DNA of 40,591 bases from Prevotella sp. (GTDB lineage: Bacteria; Bacteroidota; Bacteroidia; Bacteroidales; Bacteroidaceae), in contig JAILFU010000013.1 in the NCBI GenBank assembly GCA_024697405.1, positions 1 to 40,591 on the forward strand. Reading direction: 5' to 3'. This document shows, one piece after another, positions 25,012 to 35,174 of this stretch. A program made the position numbers and the translations under genes. Position 1 is the first letter of the stretch; every line of letters begins with the position of its first letter. Below the pieces are notes generated by a model, which was not told where the DNA came from, did no database searches, and saw only the letters and a program-made list of their open reading frames with translations.

Positions 25012-26664
25012 ATGCAACAGAAGATTATCATTCTTGATTTTGGGTCGCAGACGACACAGCTCATCGGGCGCCGTGTGCGCGAGCTGGACACTTTTTGCGA
25101 GATTCTGCCCTACAACAAGTTTCCCGTGGATGATGACGACGTCATCGGCGTCATTCTCAGCGGCTCGCCCTACAGCGTTCACGACCCGGAGGCGTTCAAG
25201 GCAGACCTTTCCCAGTTCATGGGGAAGGTGCCTGTGCTGGGCATCTGCTACGGTGCGCAATTCATCAGCCACACCCTTGGCGGACGTGTGGAGAAGGCCG
25301 ACAGCCGCGAGTATGGAAGGGCCAATTTGGAGACTGTAGACACGACGAGCCCGCTGTTCAATGGCTTCGACCAGCACGCTCAGGTGTGGATGAGCCACGG
25401 CGACACCATCACCGCCATCCCCGACGGCTTCAAGGTCATCGGCAGCACAAAAGACGTGAAGAATGCGGCATTCAGCCTCGAGGGTGAGGCTCCGGTCTAC
25501 GCAGTACAGTTCCATCCCGAAGTCTATCATACGCTGCAGGGCAAGCAGCTGCTGCGCAACTTCGTGGTAGACATCTGCGGCTCGCGGCAGGAGTGGAGCG
25601 CCGCGTCGTTTGTAGATACCACAGTAGCTGAGCTGAAGGAGCAGCTAGGAGAGGACCGGGTGATATTAGGACTGTCGGGCGGCGTTGACTCCAGCGTTGC
25701 CGCCGTGCTGCTGAACCGTGCCATCGGCCAGCGCCTCACCTGCATCTTCGTAGACCACGGCATGCTGCGCAAGAACGAGTTCCGCCAGGTGATGGACGAT
25801 TATCAAGAGCTGGGACTACATGTCATTGGCATCGATGCATCGGAGAAATTCTTTGCCGACCTGAGGGGCGTCACCGACCCGGAGGAGAAGCGCAAAATCA
25901 TTGGTCGCGACTTCATCGAGGTGTTTAATGGCGAGGCAAAGAAAATCATTGCAGAAGCCATAGAAGCCCCCTCGGGGGCCGTAGGCGGAGCTTGCCGCTG
26001 GCTGGCCCAGGGCACCATCTACCCCGACCGCATAGAGAGCCTGAACATCACGGGCAAGGTCATCAAGAGCCACCACAATGTGGGAGGGCTGCCCGAGGAA
26101 ATGAACCTCCAGCTCTGCGAGCCGCTGAAGTGGCTCTTCAAGGACGAGGTGCGCCGCGTGGGCCGTCAGCTGGGCATGCCCGAGCACCTCATCACCCGCC
26201 ACCCCTTCCCCGGGCCGGGCTTAGCCGTTCGCATCCTCGGCGACATCACGCCAGAGAAAGTACGCATTCTTCAGGATGCCGACGATATATATATAAGAGG
26301 TTTGCGCGCGTATAAGGTGAGACTCAGCGGCGACGAGGCACGGCGGGTGCTGGCAGCTGGCGTGCCCGCCGACATGCACGACGGCGAAATTGAAGTCTCG
26401 CTCTACGACCAGATATGGCAGGCCGGCGTCATCCTCCTCAGCTCTGTACGCAGCGTCGGCGTGATGGGCGACGAGCGCACCTACGAGCACCCCGTCGCCC
26501 TGCGTGCCGTCACCAGCACCGATGCCATGACCGCCGACTGGGCCCACCTGCCCTACGACTTCATGGCCAGCGTATCCAATGAAATCATCAATAAGGTACG
26601 TGGCGTCAACCGCGTCTGCTACGACATCTCCTCAAAGCCCCCCTCAACCATAGAGTGGGAATAG
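25012..26664 (+). CDS. guaA: GMP synthase (glutamine-hydrolysing)
   Basis: It converts XMP to GMP with ATP and glutamine-derived ammonia. The class I amidotransferase domain (1-200) has GICYGAQ with Cys80. The ATP-pyrophosphatase domain has LSGGVDSS from about Leu221, and the C-terminal dimerisation domain has [14 protein letters not shown] and [11 protein letters not shown]. At 550 residues it is about 25 longer than the E. coli enzyme. Two insertions are visible: about 10 residues near 318-328 ([10 protein letters not shown]) and about 28 near 433-462 (from [13 protein letters not shown] to DMHDGEIE), before the LYDQIWQAG segment. All catalytic motifs are intact, so it should be active. Confidence 0.97.
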   Translation: MQQKIIILDFGSQTTQLIGRRVRELDTFCEILPYNKFPVDDDDVIGVILSGSPYSVHDPEAFKADLSQFMGKVPVLGICYGAQFISHTLGGRVEKADSREYGRANLETVDTTSPLFNGFDQHAQVWMSHGDTITAIPDGFKVIGSTKDVKNAAFSLEGEAPVYAVQFHPEVYHTLQGKQLLRNFVVDICGSRQEWSAASFVDTTVAELKEQLGEDRVILGLSGGVDSSVAAVLLNRAIGQRLTCIFVDHGMLRKNEFRQVMDDYQELGLHVIGIDASEKFFADLRGVTDPEEKRKIIGRDFIEVFNGEAKKIIAEAIEAPSGAVGGACRWLAQGTIYPDRIESLNITGKVIKSHHNVGGLPEEMNLQLCEPLKWLFKDEVRRVGRQLGMPEHLITRHPFPGPGLAVRILGDITPEKVRILQDADDIYIRGLRAYKVRLSGDEARRVLAAGVPADMHDGEIEVSLYDQIWQAGVILLSSVRSVGVMGDERTYEHPVALRAVTSTDAMTADWAHLPYDFMASVSNEIINKVRGVNRVCYDISSKPPSTIEWE

Positions 26665-26767
26665 TAAAAGCCTAAAACATGCTCGCGTAACCACTATGAG
26701 AGCCACGCTCAGGCCAGAATGGCGGTCAATGTACCATATAGAAACGGCCCGAGGCGGCTGAGTATGA

Positions 26768-26804
26768 AAAGCGGCGCATCCAAATAGATTGGGTACGCCG
26801 CTTT
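26768..26804 (+). terminator. Terminator-like hairpin after guaA
   Basis: AAAGCGGCG (26768-26776) pairs with CGCCGCTTT (26796-26804), and the inner CCAA/TTGG can extend the stem. It lies between guaA and the convergent PIN gene, so it may serve both strands. The T-run is only three bases. Confidence 0.55.
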
Positions 26805-26825
26805 GATTGTGTTTCCGTCTGTAGG

Positions 26826-27230
26826 TCAGCGGATGGTGGAATAGTCGTCGATAGTGATGACGCTAAGCTTCGGCCATCCTATTTGCTTCAGGACTCGGAA
26901 GTGGGCGTCGTTGGAGACGATGTATTCGGCATTGCTGCAGACAGCACAGTCCACGAACTTGTTGTCGTCGGGGTCGGCCTGAATCAGGTTGAAGAAGAAG
27001 GTCGGCGAGACACGGACGGTGGTTTCATTGTTGACAATCGCGTTGACGATAGTCTCTGCGAACCAGGAATTGGTCTTCTGCTCAAGGATTTCCATATACT
27101 CCGACAGGATTTCCGTAGAGACGCACCATGCCACTCTTCCCTCCACGAAGTCCGTCCATATCTGATGGTACGGACTGTTGGGGAAGATGCACATCAGCAG
27201 GCAGTTGGTGTCGAGAACAATCCTTCTCAT
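26826..27230 (-). CDS. PIN-domain toxin-like ribonuclease
   Basis: This protein has 134 residues from the ATG at 27230. MRRIVLDTNCLL gives the first PIN aspartate (Asp7), SEYMEIL a glutamate (Glu44), and ADPDDNKFVDCAVCSNAEYIVSNDAHF the remaining acidic residues (about Asp89, Asp94 and Asp108). This is the COG1569 type of PIN protein, usually the toxin of a two-gene module. The ATG overlaps the stop of the upstream gene (ATGA). The acidic site is complete, so it is probably an active RNase when free. Confidence 0.85.
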   Translation of the reverse strand: MRRIVLDTNCLLMCIFPNSPYHQIWTDFVEGRVAWCVSTEILSEYMEILEQKTNSWFAETIVNAIVNNETTVRVSPTFFFNLIQADPDDNKFVDCAVCSNAEYIVSNDAHFRVLKQIGWPKLSVITIDDYSTIR

Positions 27231-27466
27231 AGGGCGTGGACGTATGGTGTACGCATGTGCTCCTTGCCCCACTGCTCGATTTTCTCTTCACTTATCACGT
27301 CTGCATCCCAGAGGCGCTGGGCCTCGGCCTCGGCCTCTTTGGCGTAGAATTCGAACAAGACCTTCTTCAGCATTTTCAGTGATTCGTCGGTCCTGCACCT
27401 GTTCATCATCTCCAGGATGTGAAGCTGGCCGATGCTCAGGCTGGGATTTTGCGCGGTTGTTGCCAT
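27227..27466 (-). CDS. Antitoxin-like partner of the PIN protein
   Basis: This is a small protein of 79 residues (MATTAQNPSLSIGQLHILEMM), helical, with an acidic centre (KEAEAEAQRLWDADVISEEKIEQWG). It overlaps the PIN start by four bases, the usual antitoxin-first order. No HTH or ribbon-helix-helix motif is clear. The antitoxin call rests mainly on position and size. Confidence 0.7.
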   Translation of the reverse strand: MATTAQNPSLSIGQLHILEMMNRCRTDESLKMLKKVLFEFYAKEAEAEAQRLWDADVISEEKIEQWGKEHMRTPYVHAL

Positions 27467-27491
27467 ATCAATGAAACTCTTTTCGTTGTTG

Positions 27492-29657
27492 TTACTCCTG
27501 GTCGAGCAGGATCTTCATCATCTCCACAGCAGCCTTGGCCACCGAGGTGCCGGGGCCGAAGATGGCGGCGACGCCTGCCTGATAGAGGAAGTCGTAGTCC
27601 TGGGCGGGGATGACGCCACCGGCAATGACCATGATGTCCTCACGGCCCAGCTTCTTCAGCTCCTCAATGAGCTGCGGGATGAGCGTCTTGTGACCAGCTG
27701 CCAGCGAGGATGCTCCGACCACGTGGACATCGTTCTCCACAGCCTCGCGAGCTGCCTCGGCAGGAGTCTGGAAGAGCGGTCCCATGTCGACGTCGAAGCC
27801 ACAGTCTGCGTAGCCCGTTGCCACCACTTTTGCACCACGGTCGTGACCGTCCTGACCCATCTTGGCAATAAAGATGCGCGGGCGGCGACCCTCTTTCTGT
27901 GCGAACTCGTCGGTCAGTTTCTTGGCCAACTCGAAGTCGCTGTCGTTTTTGCTTTCTGATGAATACACGCCTGAAATGGTTCTGATTACTGCTTTGTAAC
28001 GGCCCACGATCTCTTCGCAGGCATCGGAAATCTCGCCCAGTGTGCAGCGCAGCTGCGCGGCCTTGACGGCGAGGTCGAGGAGGTTGTTCTCGCTCTTGCG
28101 GCCCTCGTTGAAGTCGCGGACGCAATCGGTAATAGCCTTGAGGGCGGCCTGGCAGGCGGCCTCGTCGCGCTTGCTGCGCACTTCCTTCAAGCTCTCCTCC
28201 TGCTGTTTGCGCACGGCGGTGTTGTCGACCTCGAGGATGTCGATGGGATCCTCATGCTCCAGGCGGTACTTATTCGTGCCGACGATGGTCTGGACACCAG
28301 AGTCGATGCGGGCCTGAGTACGGGCGGCAGCCTCCTCAATGCGCATCTTGGGCAGGCCGGTCTCGATGGCCTTGGCCATGCCGCCCAGCTTCTCAATCTC
28401 CTGGATATGCTCCCAAGCCTTGTGCACCAGCTCGTTGGTGAGCGTCTCCACGTAGTAGGAGCCTGCCCACGGGTCAATCTGCTTGCATACCTTTGTCTCG
28501 TTCTGGATGTAGATCTGCGTGTTGCGGGCAATACGTGCTGAGAAGTCGGTAGGCAGGGCGATGGCCTCGTCGAGGGCGTTGGTGTGCAGACTCTGGGTGT
28601 GGCCCAGCACGGCGGCCATAGCCTCGATGCAGGTGCGGCCCACGTTGTTGAAGGGGTCCTGCTCGGTGAGACTCCAGCCGGAAGTCTGCGAGTGGGTACG
28701 CAGAGCCAGCGACTTCGGGTTCTTGGCACCGAAGCTCTTCACAATCTTGGCCCAGAGCAGACGGCCGGCACGCATCTTGGCAATCTCCATGAAGTGGTTC
28801 ATGCCGATGGCCCAGAAGAACGACAGACGGGGGGCGAAGGCATCGACGTCGATGCCGGCATTCACACCCGTGCGCAGGTAGTCCATACCGTCGGCCAGCG
28901 TGTAGGCCAGCTCAATGTCGGCGGTGGCACCTGCCTCCTGCATGTGGTAGCCGGAGATGGAGATGCTGTTGAACTTCGGCATCTTCTGCGAGGTGTACTC
29001 GAAGATGTCGGCGATGATCTTCATTGAGAATGCTGGGGGATAGATGTAGGTGTTACGCACCATGAACTCTTTGAGGATATCGTTCTGGATGGTACCGGCC
29101 ATCTCCTCCAGCTGTGCGCCCTGCTCCAGACCGGCCACGATGTAGAAAGCGAGGATGGGCAGCACGGCGCCGTTCATCGTCATCGAGACGGACATCTTGT
29201 TCAAGGGTATGCCAGAGAAGAGCACCTTCATGTTCTCCTCGTTGCAGATGGACACACCAGCCTTACCCACATCGCCCACCACACGGGCGTTGTCGGGGTC
29301 GTAGCCACGGTGTGTAGGCAGGTCGAAGGCCACGGAAAGACCCTTCTGGCCGGAAGCGAGGTTACGGCGGTAGAAAGCATTCGACTCCTCAGCCGTTGAG
29401 AATCCGGCGTACTGACGGATGGTCCACGGACGGAACGGATACATCATCGAATACGGGCCGCGAAGATAGGGCGGTATGCCGGCCGTGAAGTCGAGGTGCT
29501 CCATCCCTTCGAGGTCTTCTTTCGTATAGACAGGACGCACCTCGATGTGCTCGGGGGTCTTCCAGTTCTCTACTATTCCATTGTCTTTAATCCACTTGGC
29601 ACCGTCCTTCTGTTCAATGCCGTCGTAGATATCTATGTTTTTGAAATTCTTTCTCAT
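27492..29657 (-). CDS. mutB: Methylmalonyl-CoA mutase large (alpha) subunit
   Basis: It interconverts succinyl-CoA and (R)-methylmalonyl-CoA with adenosylcobalamin, the key step of the succinate-propionate route. The protein has 721 residues from the ATG at 29657. The substrate barrel has [20 protein letters not shown] and [17 protein letters not shown]. The C-terminal cobalamin domain has [12 protein letters not shown] with His605 as the cobalt ligand, then [10 protein letters not shown] and [12 protein letters not shown]. All key motifs are present. It is usually directly downstream of mutA; here a 612-bp cassette lies between them. Confidence 0.97.
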   Translation of the reverse strand: MRKNFKNIDIYDGIEQKDGAKWIKDNGIVENWKTPEHIEVRPVYTKEDLEGMEHLDFTAGIPPYLRGPYSMMYPFRPWTIRQYAGFSTAEESNAFYRRNLASGQKGLSVAFDLPTHRGYDPDNARVVGDVGKAGVSICNEENMKVLFSGIPLNKMSVSMTMNGAVLPILAFYIVAGLEQGAQLEEMAGTIQNDILKEFMVRNTYIYPPAFSMKIIADIFEYTSQKMPKFNSISISGYHMQEAGATADIELAYTLADGMDYLRTGVNAGIDVDAFAPRLSFFWAIGMNHFMEIAKMRAGRLLWAKIVKSFGAKNPKSLALRTHSQTSGWSLTEQDPFNNVGRTCIEAMAAVLGHTQSLHTNALDEAIALPTDFSARIARNTQIYIQNETKVCKQIDPWAGSYYVETLTNELVHKAWEHIQEIEKLGGMAKAIETGLPKMRIEEAAARTQARIDSGVQTIVGTNKYRLEHEDPIDILEVDNTAVRKQQEESLKEVRSKRDEAACQAALKAITDCVRDFNEGRKSENNLLDLAVKAAQLRCTLGEISDACEEIVGRYKAVIRTISGVYSSESKNDSDFELAKKLTDEFAQKEGRRPRIFIAKMGQDGHDRGAKVVATGYADCGFDVDMGPLFQTPAEAAREAVENDVHVVGASSLAAGHKTLIPQLIEELKKLGREDIMVIAGGVIPAQDYDFLYQAGVAAIFGPGTSVAKAAVEMMKILLDQE

Positions 29658-29679
29658 CTTTTCTTTATTTTTATTTTTC

Positions 29680-30291
29680 AACACAGAGTTATTTTGAGTT
29701 CACAGAGTATCACAGAGTTTATAAATGTTTTAAAGAGGTGGCAAGAGGAATCAAAGATTCTTCACAAAGCCTTGCGGATAGTTATATTACCTTTCTCGTT
29801 ATACCTTGCTTAAGCAAAGGAACATTGAAATTGATGATGAGACCTAAGTGCTTATTTGCGAGTTTTAGGTATGTCAGCAACTGTGCCTCGTTGATTGGCA
29901 AAACTTCTGCAACAGCCTTTAACTCAACTATCACCTCGTCTTCTACCAAGAGATCTATTCGGAATGTCTTGTTAGTCAGTTTCCCTTTGTAATAAAGAGG
30001 CAAATCAACCTGACTGGCAACTTTCATTCCCATGTTTTCCAACTCTTGTACCAGACATACCTCATAAACAGATTCCAACAGACCGGGACCGAGTTCCTTA
30101 TGGACAGCAATGGCAGCCCCAATGATTTTTTTTGAGATTGCATTTAAACGAATCATTTGTTCTTCTGTCAACATACTATTTACTTTGCCGGTAGGCTTTG
30201 TGAAAGGAACTTGTTTCTCTCTTGTTAATCTCTCTTCGATGGAAAAGCAAAAAACTCTGTGTTTCTCTGAGTTCTCTGCCTTCTCTGTGTT
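29680..30291. mobile_element. GxxExxY cassette bounded by inverted CTCTGTG-type repeats
   Basis: AACACAGAGTT (29680-29690) plus two CACAGAGT copies (29701, 29711) on the left face AACTCTGTGTT (30253-30263) and CTCTGTGTT (30283-30291) on the right. The two 11-mers are exact inverses. The single gene inside is the GxxExxY protein. The cassette fits almost exactly between the mutA stop (30299) and the mutB start (29657). Confidence 0.55.
29782..30174 (-). CDS. GxxExxY family protein
   Basis: This protein of 130 residues carries the name-giving motif GPGLLESVYEVCL (about 28-40). RIDLLVEDEVIVELKAV follows at about 73-89, with an Asp and Glu-x-Lys arrangement like PD-(D/E)xK nucleases (PF13366/TIGR04256 family). 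The end NFNVPLLKQGITRKVI is typical. The family is uncharacterised and often present in many copies per genome. A nuclease role is inferred from the fold only. It interrupts the mutA-mutB pair on the same strand, so read-through transcription is possible. Confidence 0.88.
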   Translation of the reverse strand: MLTEEQMIRLNAISKKIIGAAIAVHKELGPGLLESVYEVCLVQELENMGMKVASQVDLPLYYKGKLTNKTFRIDLLVEDEVIVELKAVAEVLPINEAQLLTYLKLANKHLGLIINFNVPLLKQGITRKVI

Positions 30292-30298
30292 ATAAAAA

Positions 30299-32152
30299 TC
30301 ATATACCTAACTTAGCATTATATTCCTTAAGGGTCTCAAGCACGTTGCACTTTACGTGGATATAGTTCTCAATGCCGGCGGCCTTGAGGTCTTCCATGCA
30401 GGCGGGGGCACCGGCCACTACGAACATGGCGCGCCCGGCGAGATACTGGAAGGCAGGGATGGCATACTCGGCATACTCGTCATCACTGGAGCAGATGACC
30501 ACAATGTCAGCTCCGGCAGTAAGGGCAGCGTCGACACCCTCCTCCACGGTCTTGAAGCCGAGGTTGTCGATAACCTTATAGCCGGCGCAGGCGAGGAAGT
30601 TGCAGGAGAACTGGGCACGGGCCTGACGCATGGCCAGGTTGCCGATGGTCAGCATGAATGCGACAGGCACTTTGGCAGCCTTCTCAGTGGAGAGGCGCAG
30701 AGCCTCGAAGTCGGATGCCAGACGGCTGATCTTCAGGGCAGGTACGTCGGCATCGCCAGTGTGCGTAGCGCAGCAGTCGACAGCCATCGGCTGCTTGCCC
30801 TCGCTCTTCTCAGTGAAGTTGGGGAACTGGTTGGTGCCGAGCAGGAACTCCTTGCGCTTGGCGGCATCGCCGTGGCGCTTCACGTTGGTGGCGTTGATGT
30901 CGGCCTGAACGGTTCCGGCCTGAACGGCAGCAAGGAAGCCACCCTCATCCTCCACCTTGAGGAACAGTTTCCAGGCCTCCTTGGCCAGAGCGTCGGTGAG
31001 GTGTTCAATGTAGTAGCTGCCGGCAGAGGCGTCGACGATGCGGTCGAAGTGAGCCTCCTCCTTGATGAGCAGCTGCTGGTTGCGGGCGATACGCTCACTG
31101 AAATCGGTAGCCTTCTCATAGGCTGCGTCGAACGGGGTGACCACCATCGAGTGAACACCGCCGAGGGCGGCACTCATGGCCTCGGTCTGCGAGCGGAGCA
31201 GGTTGACATAGGAGTCGAACAGCGTCTGATTATAGGTGGAAGTAGAGGCGTTGATGATCATCTTGCAGGAGCAGTCGCACTTCGGCTCGTACTGCTTCAC
31301 AATCTGAGCCCAGAGCAGGCGGGCGGCACGGAACTTGGCAATCTCCATAAAGTAGTTCTCGGAGATGCCCATGTAGAACTTGATCTTGCGGGCAGCGAGG
31401 TCCACATCCACACCGGCATCGACCATCTGCTGGAGGTACTCATTGCCCCAGGCCAGGGCATAGCCCATCTCCTGCACGATGTAGGCGCCGCTGTTGTTGA
31501 GCAGGTCGCTGTGCACCATCACGCAACGCAGGTTGGGATAGTCCTTCAGTTTCTCCACCAGCTTGGGCATGTCGGGCAGCAACATGGTGGAATCCTTGCC
31601 CTTCATGAGCATGCGCTCGATGGGGTCGAAGCCAACGCCGCCGACAATCTTCTCCTTGTCGTAGCCCATCTTCTCGAAGTAGGCCACGAGGAGGTCGGCC
31701 AGCTGCAGCGCGTGGCGCATGCACGCACGGTAGCTCACCTCCACGATGTCGAGGCGGATGTCCTTCAGCAGCGTCTCAATGAACTCAGCGCTAAGCTCGG
31801 CGTGGCCCAGCTTGAAGCCGATGCTGTCGACGCCCTTGTTCAGGATGTCGAGGGCTTTCTTGTTGGCCTCTGCGGGGTCGGTCACGGCAATGTTCTGCCT
31901 CACATACCACTCGTTCGTGTCCTTCTTGTTGCCACGTACGAACGGGAACTCACCCGGCAATGCGTCGGGTGTCTTCAGGTCCTTCAAGTCCTCACGACGG
32001 TAGAAGGGCTGCACGTTAAAACCTTCGTTGGTTCTCCACACAAGCCTTTTCTGGAAATCAGCACCTTTCAGGTCGACTTGAATCTTGTCGAGCCACTCCT
32101 GGGTAGTAGGTGCCTGGAACTCGGTGAAGAGTTTCTCTTTGATGTTTGACAT
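30299..32152 (-). CDS. mutA: Methylmalonyl-CoA mutase small (beta) subunit
   Basis: This protein has 617 residues from the ATG at 32152 (MSNIKEKLFTEFQAPTTQ). It is homologous to the large subunit (GVGFDPIERMLMKGKD, AARLLWAQIV, SAGSYYIEHLTDALAKEAW). The C-terminal domain (VAFMLTIGNLAMRQARAQF) lacks the D-x-H-x-x-G cobalt-ligand motif, as usual for the non-catalytic subunit. It pairs with MutB as a heterodimer. No clear promoter lies in the 43 bp between it and the Crp/Fnr gene, so the two may be co-transcribed. Confidence 0.95.
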   Translation of the reverse strand: MSNIKEKLFTEFQAPTTQEWLDKIQVDLKGADFQKRLVWRTNEGFNVQPFYRREDLKDLKTPDALPGEFPFVRGNKKDTNEWYVRQNIAVTDPAEANKKALDILNKGVDSIGFKLGHAELSAEFIETLLKDIRLDIVEVSYRACMRHALQLADLLVAYFEKMGYDKEKIVGGVGFDPIERMLMKGKDSTMLLPDMPKLVEKLKDYPNLRCVMVHSDLLNNSGAYIVQEMGYALAWGNEYLQQMVDAGVDVDLAARKIKFYMGISENYFMEIAKFRAARLLWAQIVKQYEPKCDCSCKMIINASTSTYNQTLFDSYVNLLRSQTEAMSAALGGVHSMVVTPFDAAYEKATDFSERIARNQQLLIKEEAHFDRIVDASAGSYYIEHLTDALAKEAWKLFLKVEDEGGFLAAVQAGTVQADINATNVKRHGDAAKRKEFLLGTNQFPNFTEKSEGKQPMAVDCCATHTGDADVPALKISRLASDFEALRLSTEKAAKVPVAFMLTIGNLAMRQARAQFSCNFLACAGYKVIDNLGFKTVEEGVDAALTAGADIVVICSSDDEYAEYAIPAFQYLAGRAMFVVAGAPACMEDLKAAGIENYIHVKCNVLETLKEYNAKLGI

Positions 32153-32195
32153 AGTGTTTTTTTGTGTAATTATTATAATAAGTTGATATGAATAA

Positions 32196-32798
32196 TCATT
32201 TCTCACCCAGCAGGGCGGCAGTGCGCACACGGCTCAGGGTCTCGGGCGTCATCTGCAGGTAGCTGGCAATGTAGACAAGCGGAGCGCGGAGCACCAGCTG
32301 CGGCGAACGCTTGACAAGCTTGGCATAGCGGTCTTGGGCAGACTCGAAGCGCAGCATGTCGGCATGGTGCTGGCTGATGATGAGCGACTCCTCCAGAATC
32401 TTTCGGTAGAGCATCTGGATGTTGATGCACTTAATGGCAGCAGCCTCCAGGTCGGCCTTGGGGATGGAGTAGATGATGGACGGCTCGACGGCCTGAATCT
32501 GCAGGCGCGAAGGTTCCTCCTTGAAGAGGCTCTCGATGCACATGACGATGGAGTTCTCCGTTGCCATATACTCCGTAAGCTCCTTCTTGTTCTTGAAATA
32601 GAACTGGCGTACCAGTCCCTTCACGACCCAATAGATGTTCTCGCAAGTCTCGCCTTCACGAAGAATCATCTCGTTCTTGGCATACTTGCGGGGAATGAGG
32701 ATGCTCTCGAGTATGTCGAGCTCATCGTGTGTCATAGTACTGTATCGGCGCGCCAACTCGCGTGCCACGTCACGGGGTGTTAAACTTAGGTTTGCCAT
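32196..32798 (-). CDS. Crp/Fnr family transcriptional regulator
   Basis: This 200-residue protein has a cyclic-nucleotide-binding-like beta-barrel (about 25-120, LIPRKYAKNEMILREGETCENIYWVV) and a C-terminal helix-turn-helix, YIASYLQMTPETLSRVRTA (about 177-195). No cysteine cluster for an iron-sulfur centre is evident, so it is not an Fnr-type oxygen sensor. It sits 43 bp upstream of mutA on the same strand and may regulate it; this is inference. Confidence 0.9.
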   Translation of the reverse strand: MANLSLTPRDVARELARRYSTMTHDELDILESILIPRKYAKNEMILREGETCENIYWVVKGLVRQFYFKNKKELTEYMATENSIVMCIESLFKEEPSRLQIQAVEPSIIYSIPKADLEAAAIKCINIQMLYRKILEESLIISQHHADMLRFESAQDRYAKLVKRSPQLVLRAPLVYIASYLQMTPETLSRVRTAALLGEK

Positions 32799-32839
32799 TT
32801 TCGTTATCTACAATTTAACGATTTACTATTTACGATTGA

Positions 32840-34657
32840 TTAGTCTAATTTCAGCACGGCGAGGAAAGCCTTCTGGGGCACCTCGACATTGCCTATTTGC
32901 TTCATGCGCTTCTTACCGCGCTTCTGTTTCTCCAGCAGCTTGCGCTTTCGGGTGACATCGCCACCGTAGCACTTGGCCAGCACATCCTTGCGCACCTGCT
33001 TCACCGTCTCACGGGCAATGATCTTGGCACCGATGGCTGCCTGGATGGCGATATCGAACTGCTGACGGGGTATCAGTTCTTTCAGCTTCTCACACATGCG
33101 GCGTCCGAAAGTGACGGCATTGTCCTGATGGGTGAGCGTAGAGAGGGCGTCGACAGGCTCGCCGTTGAGCAGGATGTCGAGCTTCACCAGTTTTGAGGGA
33201 CGGAAGGAGTCAACGTGGTAGTCGAACGAGGCATAGCCCTTGGAGATGCTCTTCAGCTTGTCGTAGAAGTCAATCACTATCTCGCCCAGAGGGAGCATGA
33301 AGTGCAGCTCCATTCGGTTGCCAGAGACATACTGCTGGTCTATCAGCTCTCCACGCTTGTCGAGACAGAGCGTCATGATGGGGCCGAAGAAAGCCGATGC
33401 AGTAATGATGGAGGCGCGGATGTAAGGCTCCTCAATGTGATCGATGAGCGTCTGGTCGGGCAAGCCGGAGGGGTTGTGCACTTCCTTCACCTCTCCCTGC
33501 TTCGTGTAACACATATACGAGACATTGGGCACGGTGGTGATGACGTCCATGTCGAACTCCCGGTCGAGTCGTTCCTGCACAATCTCCATATGAAGCAGCC
33601 CAAGGAAACCACAGCGGAAGCCAAAGCCCAAGGCCACAGAGCTTTCAGGCTGGAAGGTCAGGGAGGCGTCGTTCAGCTGTAGCTTCTCCAGAGAGGCCCG
33701 CAGGTTCTCGTAGTCGGTAGGGTCAATGGGATAGACGCCGGCAAAGACCATCGGCTTCACCTCCTGGAAGCCCTCGATGGCTTTGTCGCAAGGACGTGCC
33801 ACATGGGTGATAGTGTCTCCCACCTTGACTTCCTTAGAATCCTTGATGCCGCTGATGATGTAGCCCACATCGCCGGTGCGCAGTTCAGGACGGGGAATCA
33901 TTTCCATTTTCAAGACGCCCACCTCGTCGGCATCGTACTCCATGCCGGTATTGAAGAACTTCACCTTGTCACCCTTGCGGATGACACCGTTGTTGATCTT
34001 AAAATAGGCGATGATGCCTCGGAAGGAGTTGAACACAGAGTCGAAGATGAGCGCCTGAAGAGGAGCCTGCTCTTCACCCTTGGGATGGGGAATGCGCTCC
34101 ACTACGGCCTTAAGGATGTCATCAACGCCCTCGCCGGTCTTTCCGCTGGCACGGATAATGTCGGAAGGGTCGCAGCCGATGAGGTCTACGATTTCGTCCT
34201 CCACCTCTTCGGGCATGGCGCTGGGCATGTCTATCTTGTTGATGACAGGGATAATCTCCAGGTTGTTGTCAATAGCCATGTAGAGGTTGGAGATGGTCTG
34301 TGCCTGCACACCCTGCGTGGCGTCGACCACCAGCAGGGCACCCTCACAAGCGGCAATCGAGCGGCTCACCTCGTAGGAGAAGTCAACATGTCCCGGTGTG
34401 TCGATGAGGTTCAAGATATATTTGCCATCAGCAGGCACCTCGCCGCTCACTTTACGCCCTTCACCACAATAATCATACTCCATTTGGATGGCGTGACTCT
34501 TGATGGTGATGCCTCGCTCGCGCTCCAAATCCATATCGTCAAGCATCTGTCCCTCAGTGACTTGAATGGTTTTGGTGCGCTCCAGCAAGCGGTCGGCAAG
34601 GGTAGACTTGCCATGATCAATATGTGCTATAATGCAGAAGTTTCTGATGTTCTTCAT
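32840..34657 (-). CDS. lepA: Translation elongation factor 4 (LepA)
   Basis: A ribosome-binding GTPase that back-translocates stalled ribosomes. At 605 residues it is full length. The G1 motif is AHIDHGKST (about 10-18), G2/G3 include [12 protein letters not shown] and [11 protein letters not shown], and G4 is NKIDMPSA. The C-terminal domain has the LepA-specific tail [20 protein letters not shown]. Transcribed from TACTTTTG at 34681-34688, divergently from the small lipoprotein gene. Confidence 0.98.
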   Translation of the reverse strand: MKNIRNFCIIAHIDHGKSTLADRLLERTKTIQVTEGQMLDDMDLERERGITIKSHAIQMEYDYCGEGRKVSGEVPADGKYILNLIDTPGHVDFSYEVSRSIAACEGALLVVDATQGVQAQTISNLYMAIDNNLEIIPVINKIDMPSAMPEEVEDEIVDLIGCDPSDIIRASGKTGEGVDDILKAVVERIPHPKGEEQAPLQALIFDSVFNSFRGIIAYFKINNGVIRKGDKVKFFNTGMEYDADEVGVLKMEMIPRPELRTGDVGYIISGIKDSKEVKVGDTITHVARPCDKAIEGFQEVKPMVFAGVYPIDPTDYENLRASLEKLQLNDASLTFQPESSVALGFGFRCGFLGLLHMEIVQERLDREFDMDVITTVPNVSYMCYTKQGEVKEVHNPSGLPDQTLIDHIEEPYIRASIITASAFFGPIMTLCLDKRGELIDQQYVSGNRMELHFMLPLGEIVIDFYDKLKSISKGYASFDYHVDSFRPSKLVKLDILLNGEPVDALSTLTHQDNAVTFGRRMCEKLKELIPRQQFDIAIQAAIGAKIIARETVKQVRKDVLAKCYGGDVTRKRKLLEKQKRGKKRMKQIGNVEVPQKAFLAVLKLD

Positions 34658-34680
34658 TTCGTGTATTTCTCTTTAGTTTG

Positions 34681-34688
34681 CAAAAGTA
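34681..34688 (-). promoter_or_regulatory. -7 promoter box of lepA
   Basis: TACTTTTG on the minus strand, 23 bases ahead of the ATG at 34657. Confidence 0.55.
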
Positions 34689-34730
34689 CAAAAAAGATGT
34701 GAATTAGACGGCTATTTTACTTTTTTTTTG

Positions 34731-34738
34731 TACCTTTG
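34731..34738 (+). promoter_or_regulatory. -7 promoter box of the small lipoprotein gene
   Basis: TACCTTTG preceded by a T-tract, 34 bases ahead of the ATG at 34773. Confidence 0.6.
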
Positions 34739-34772
34739 CAAACGCAAAAAAACATTAAAAGAGACGTAACGC

Positions 34773-35162
34773 ATGAAAAAGATTCTTGTACTAGCAGCTG
34801 CGCTGGCCATGATGACGGCCTGCCAGGAGTCGATGGAGAAACGGGCAGAGCGCGACGCCAGGGAGCTGACTGAGAAGAAATGCCCCATGCCGATTGGTGA
34901 CGAAGGACGAGTCATCCTGGAGCGTGTGGAATTTGACATCCCCTCCCTTACATGGAAAGAGGACATGCTGCTCGACCTTTCGGAAGGGAGCGAACTGAAC
35001 TATACTGAAATCAAACAGGTACTGCTGAACGAGCTGAAGAACACACCCAGCTACAAACCCTACATGACCAACGGGTTCAACTTCCAGTACATCTATTGCC
35101 GGATGTCGAACCCGAAGGACACGCTGATAAATCTTACACTGACCAAAGCGGACTACCAATAG
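34773..35162 (+). CDS. Small lipoprotein of unknown function
   Basis: This 129-residue protein has a lipoprotein signal (MKKILVLAAALAMMTAC, Cys17). The mature part (EKRAERDARELTEKKCPMPIGDEGR and onward) resembles uncharacterised Bacteroidales periplasmic lipoproteins; I do not recognise a named family. It stands alone on the plus strand between lepA and yebC, with its own promoter, and converges on yebC. Confidence 0.8.
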   Translation: MKKILVLAAALAMMTACQESMEKRAERDARELTEKKCPMPIGDEGRVILERVEFDIPSLTWKEDMLLDLSEGSELNYTEIKQVLLNELKNTPSYKPYMTNGFNFQYIYCRMSNPKDTLINLTLTKADYQ

Positions 35163-35174
35163 GGGTTCCCCACC

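Noticed and set aside
26665..26825. tRNA or small RNA gene after guaA
   Set aside because: Only a single terminator-like stem was found; no cloverleaf arms or TTC-loop motif can be drawn.
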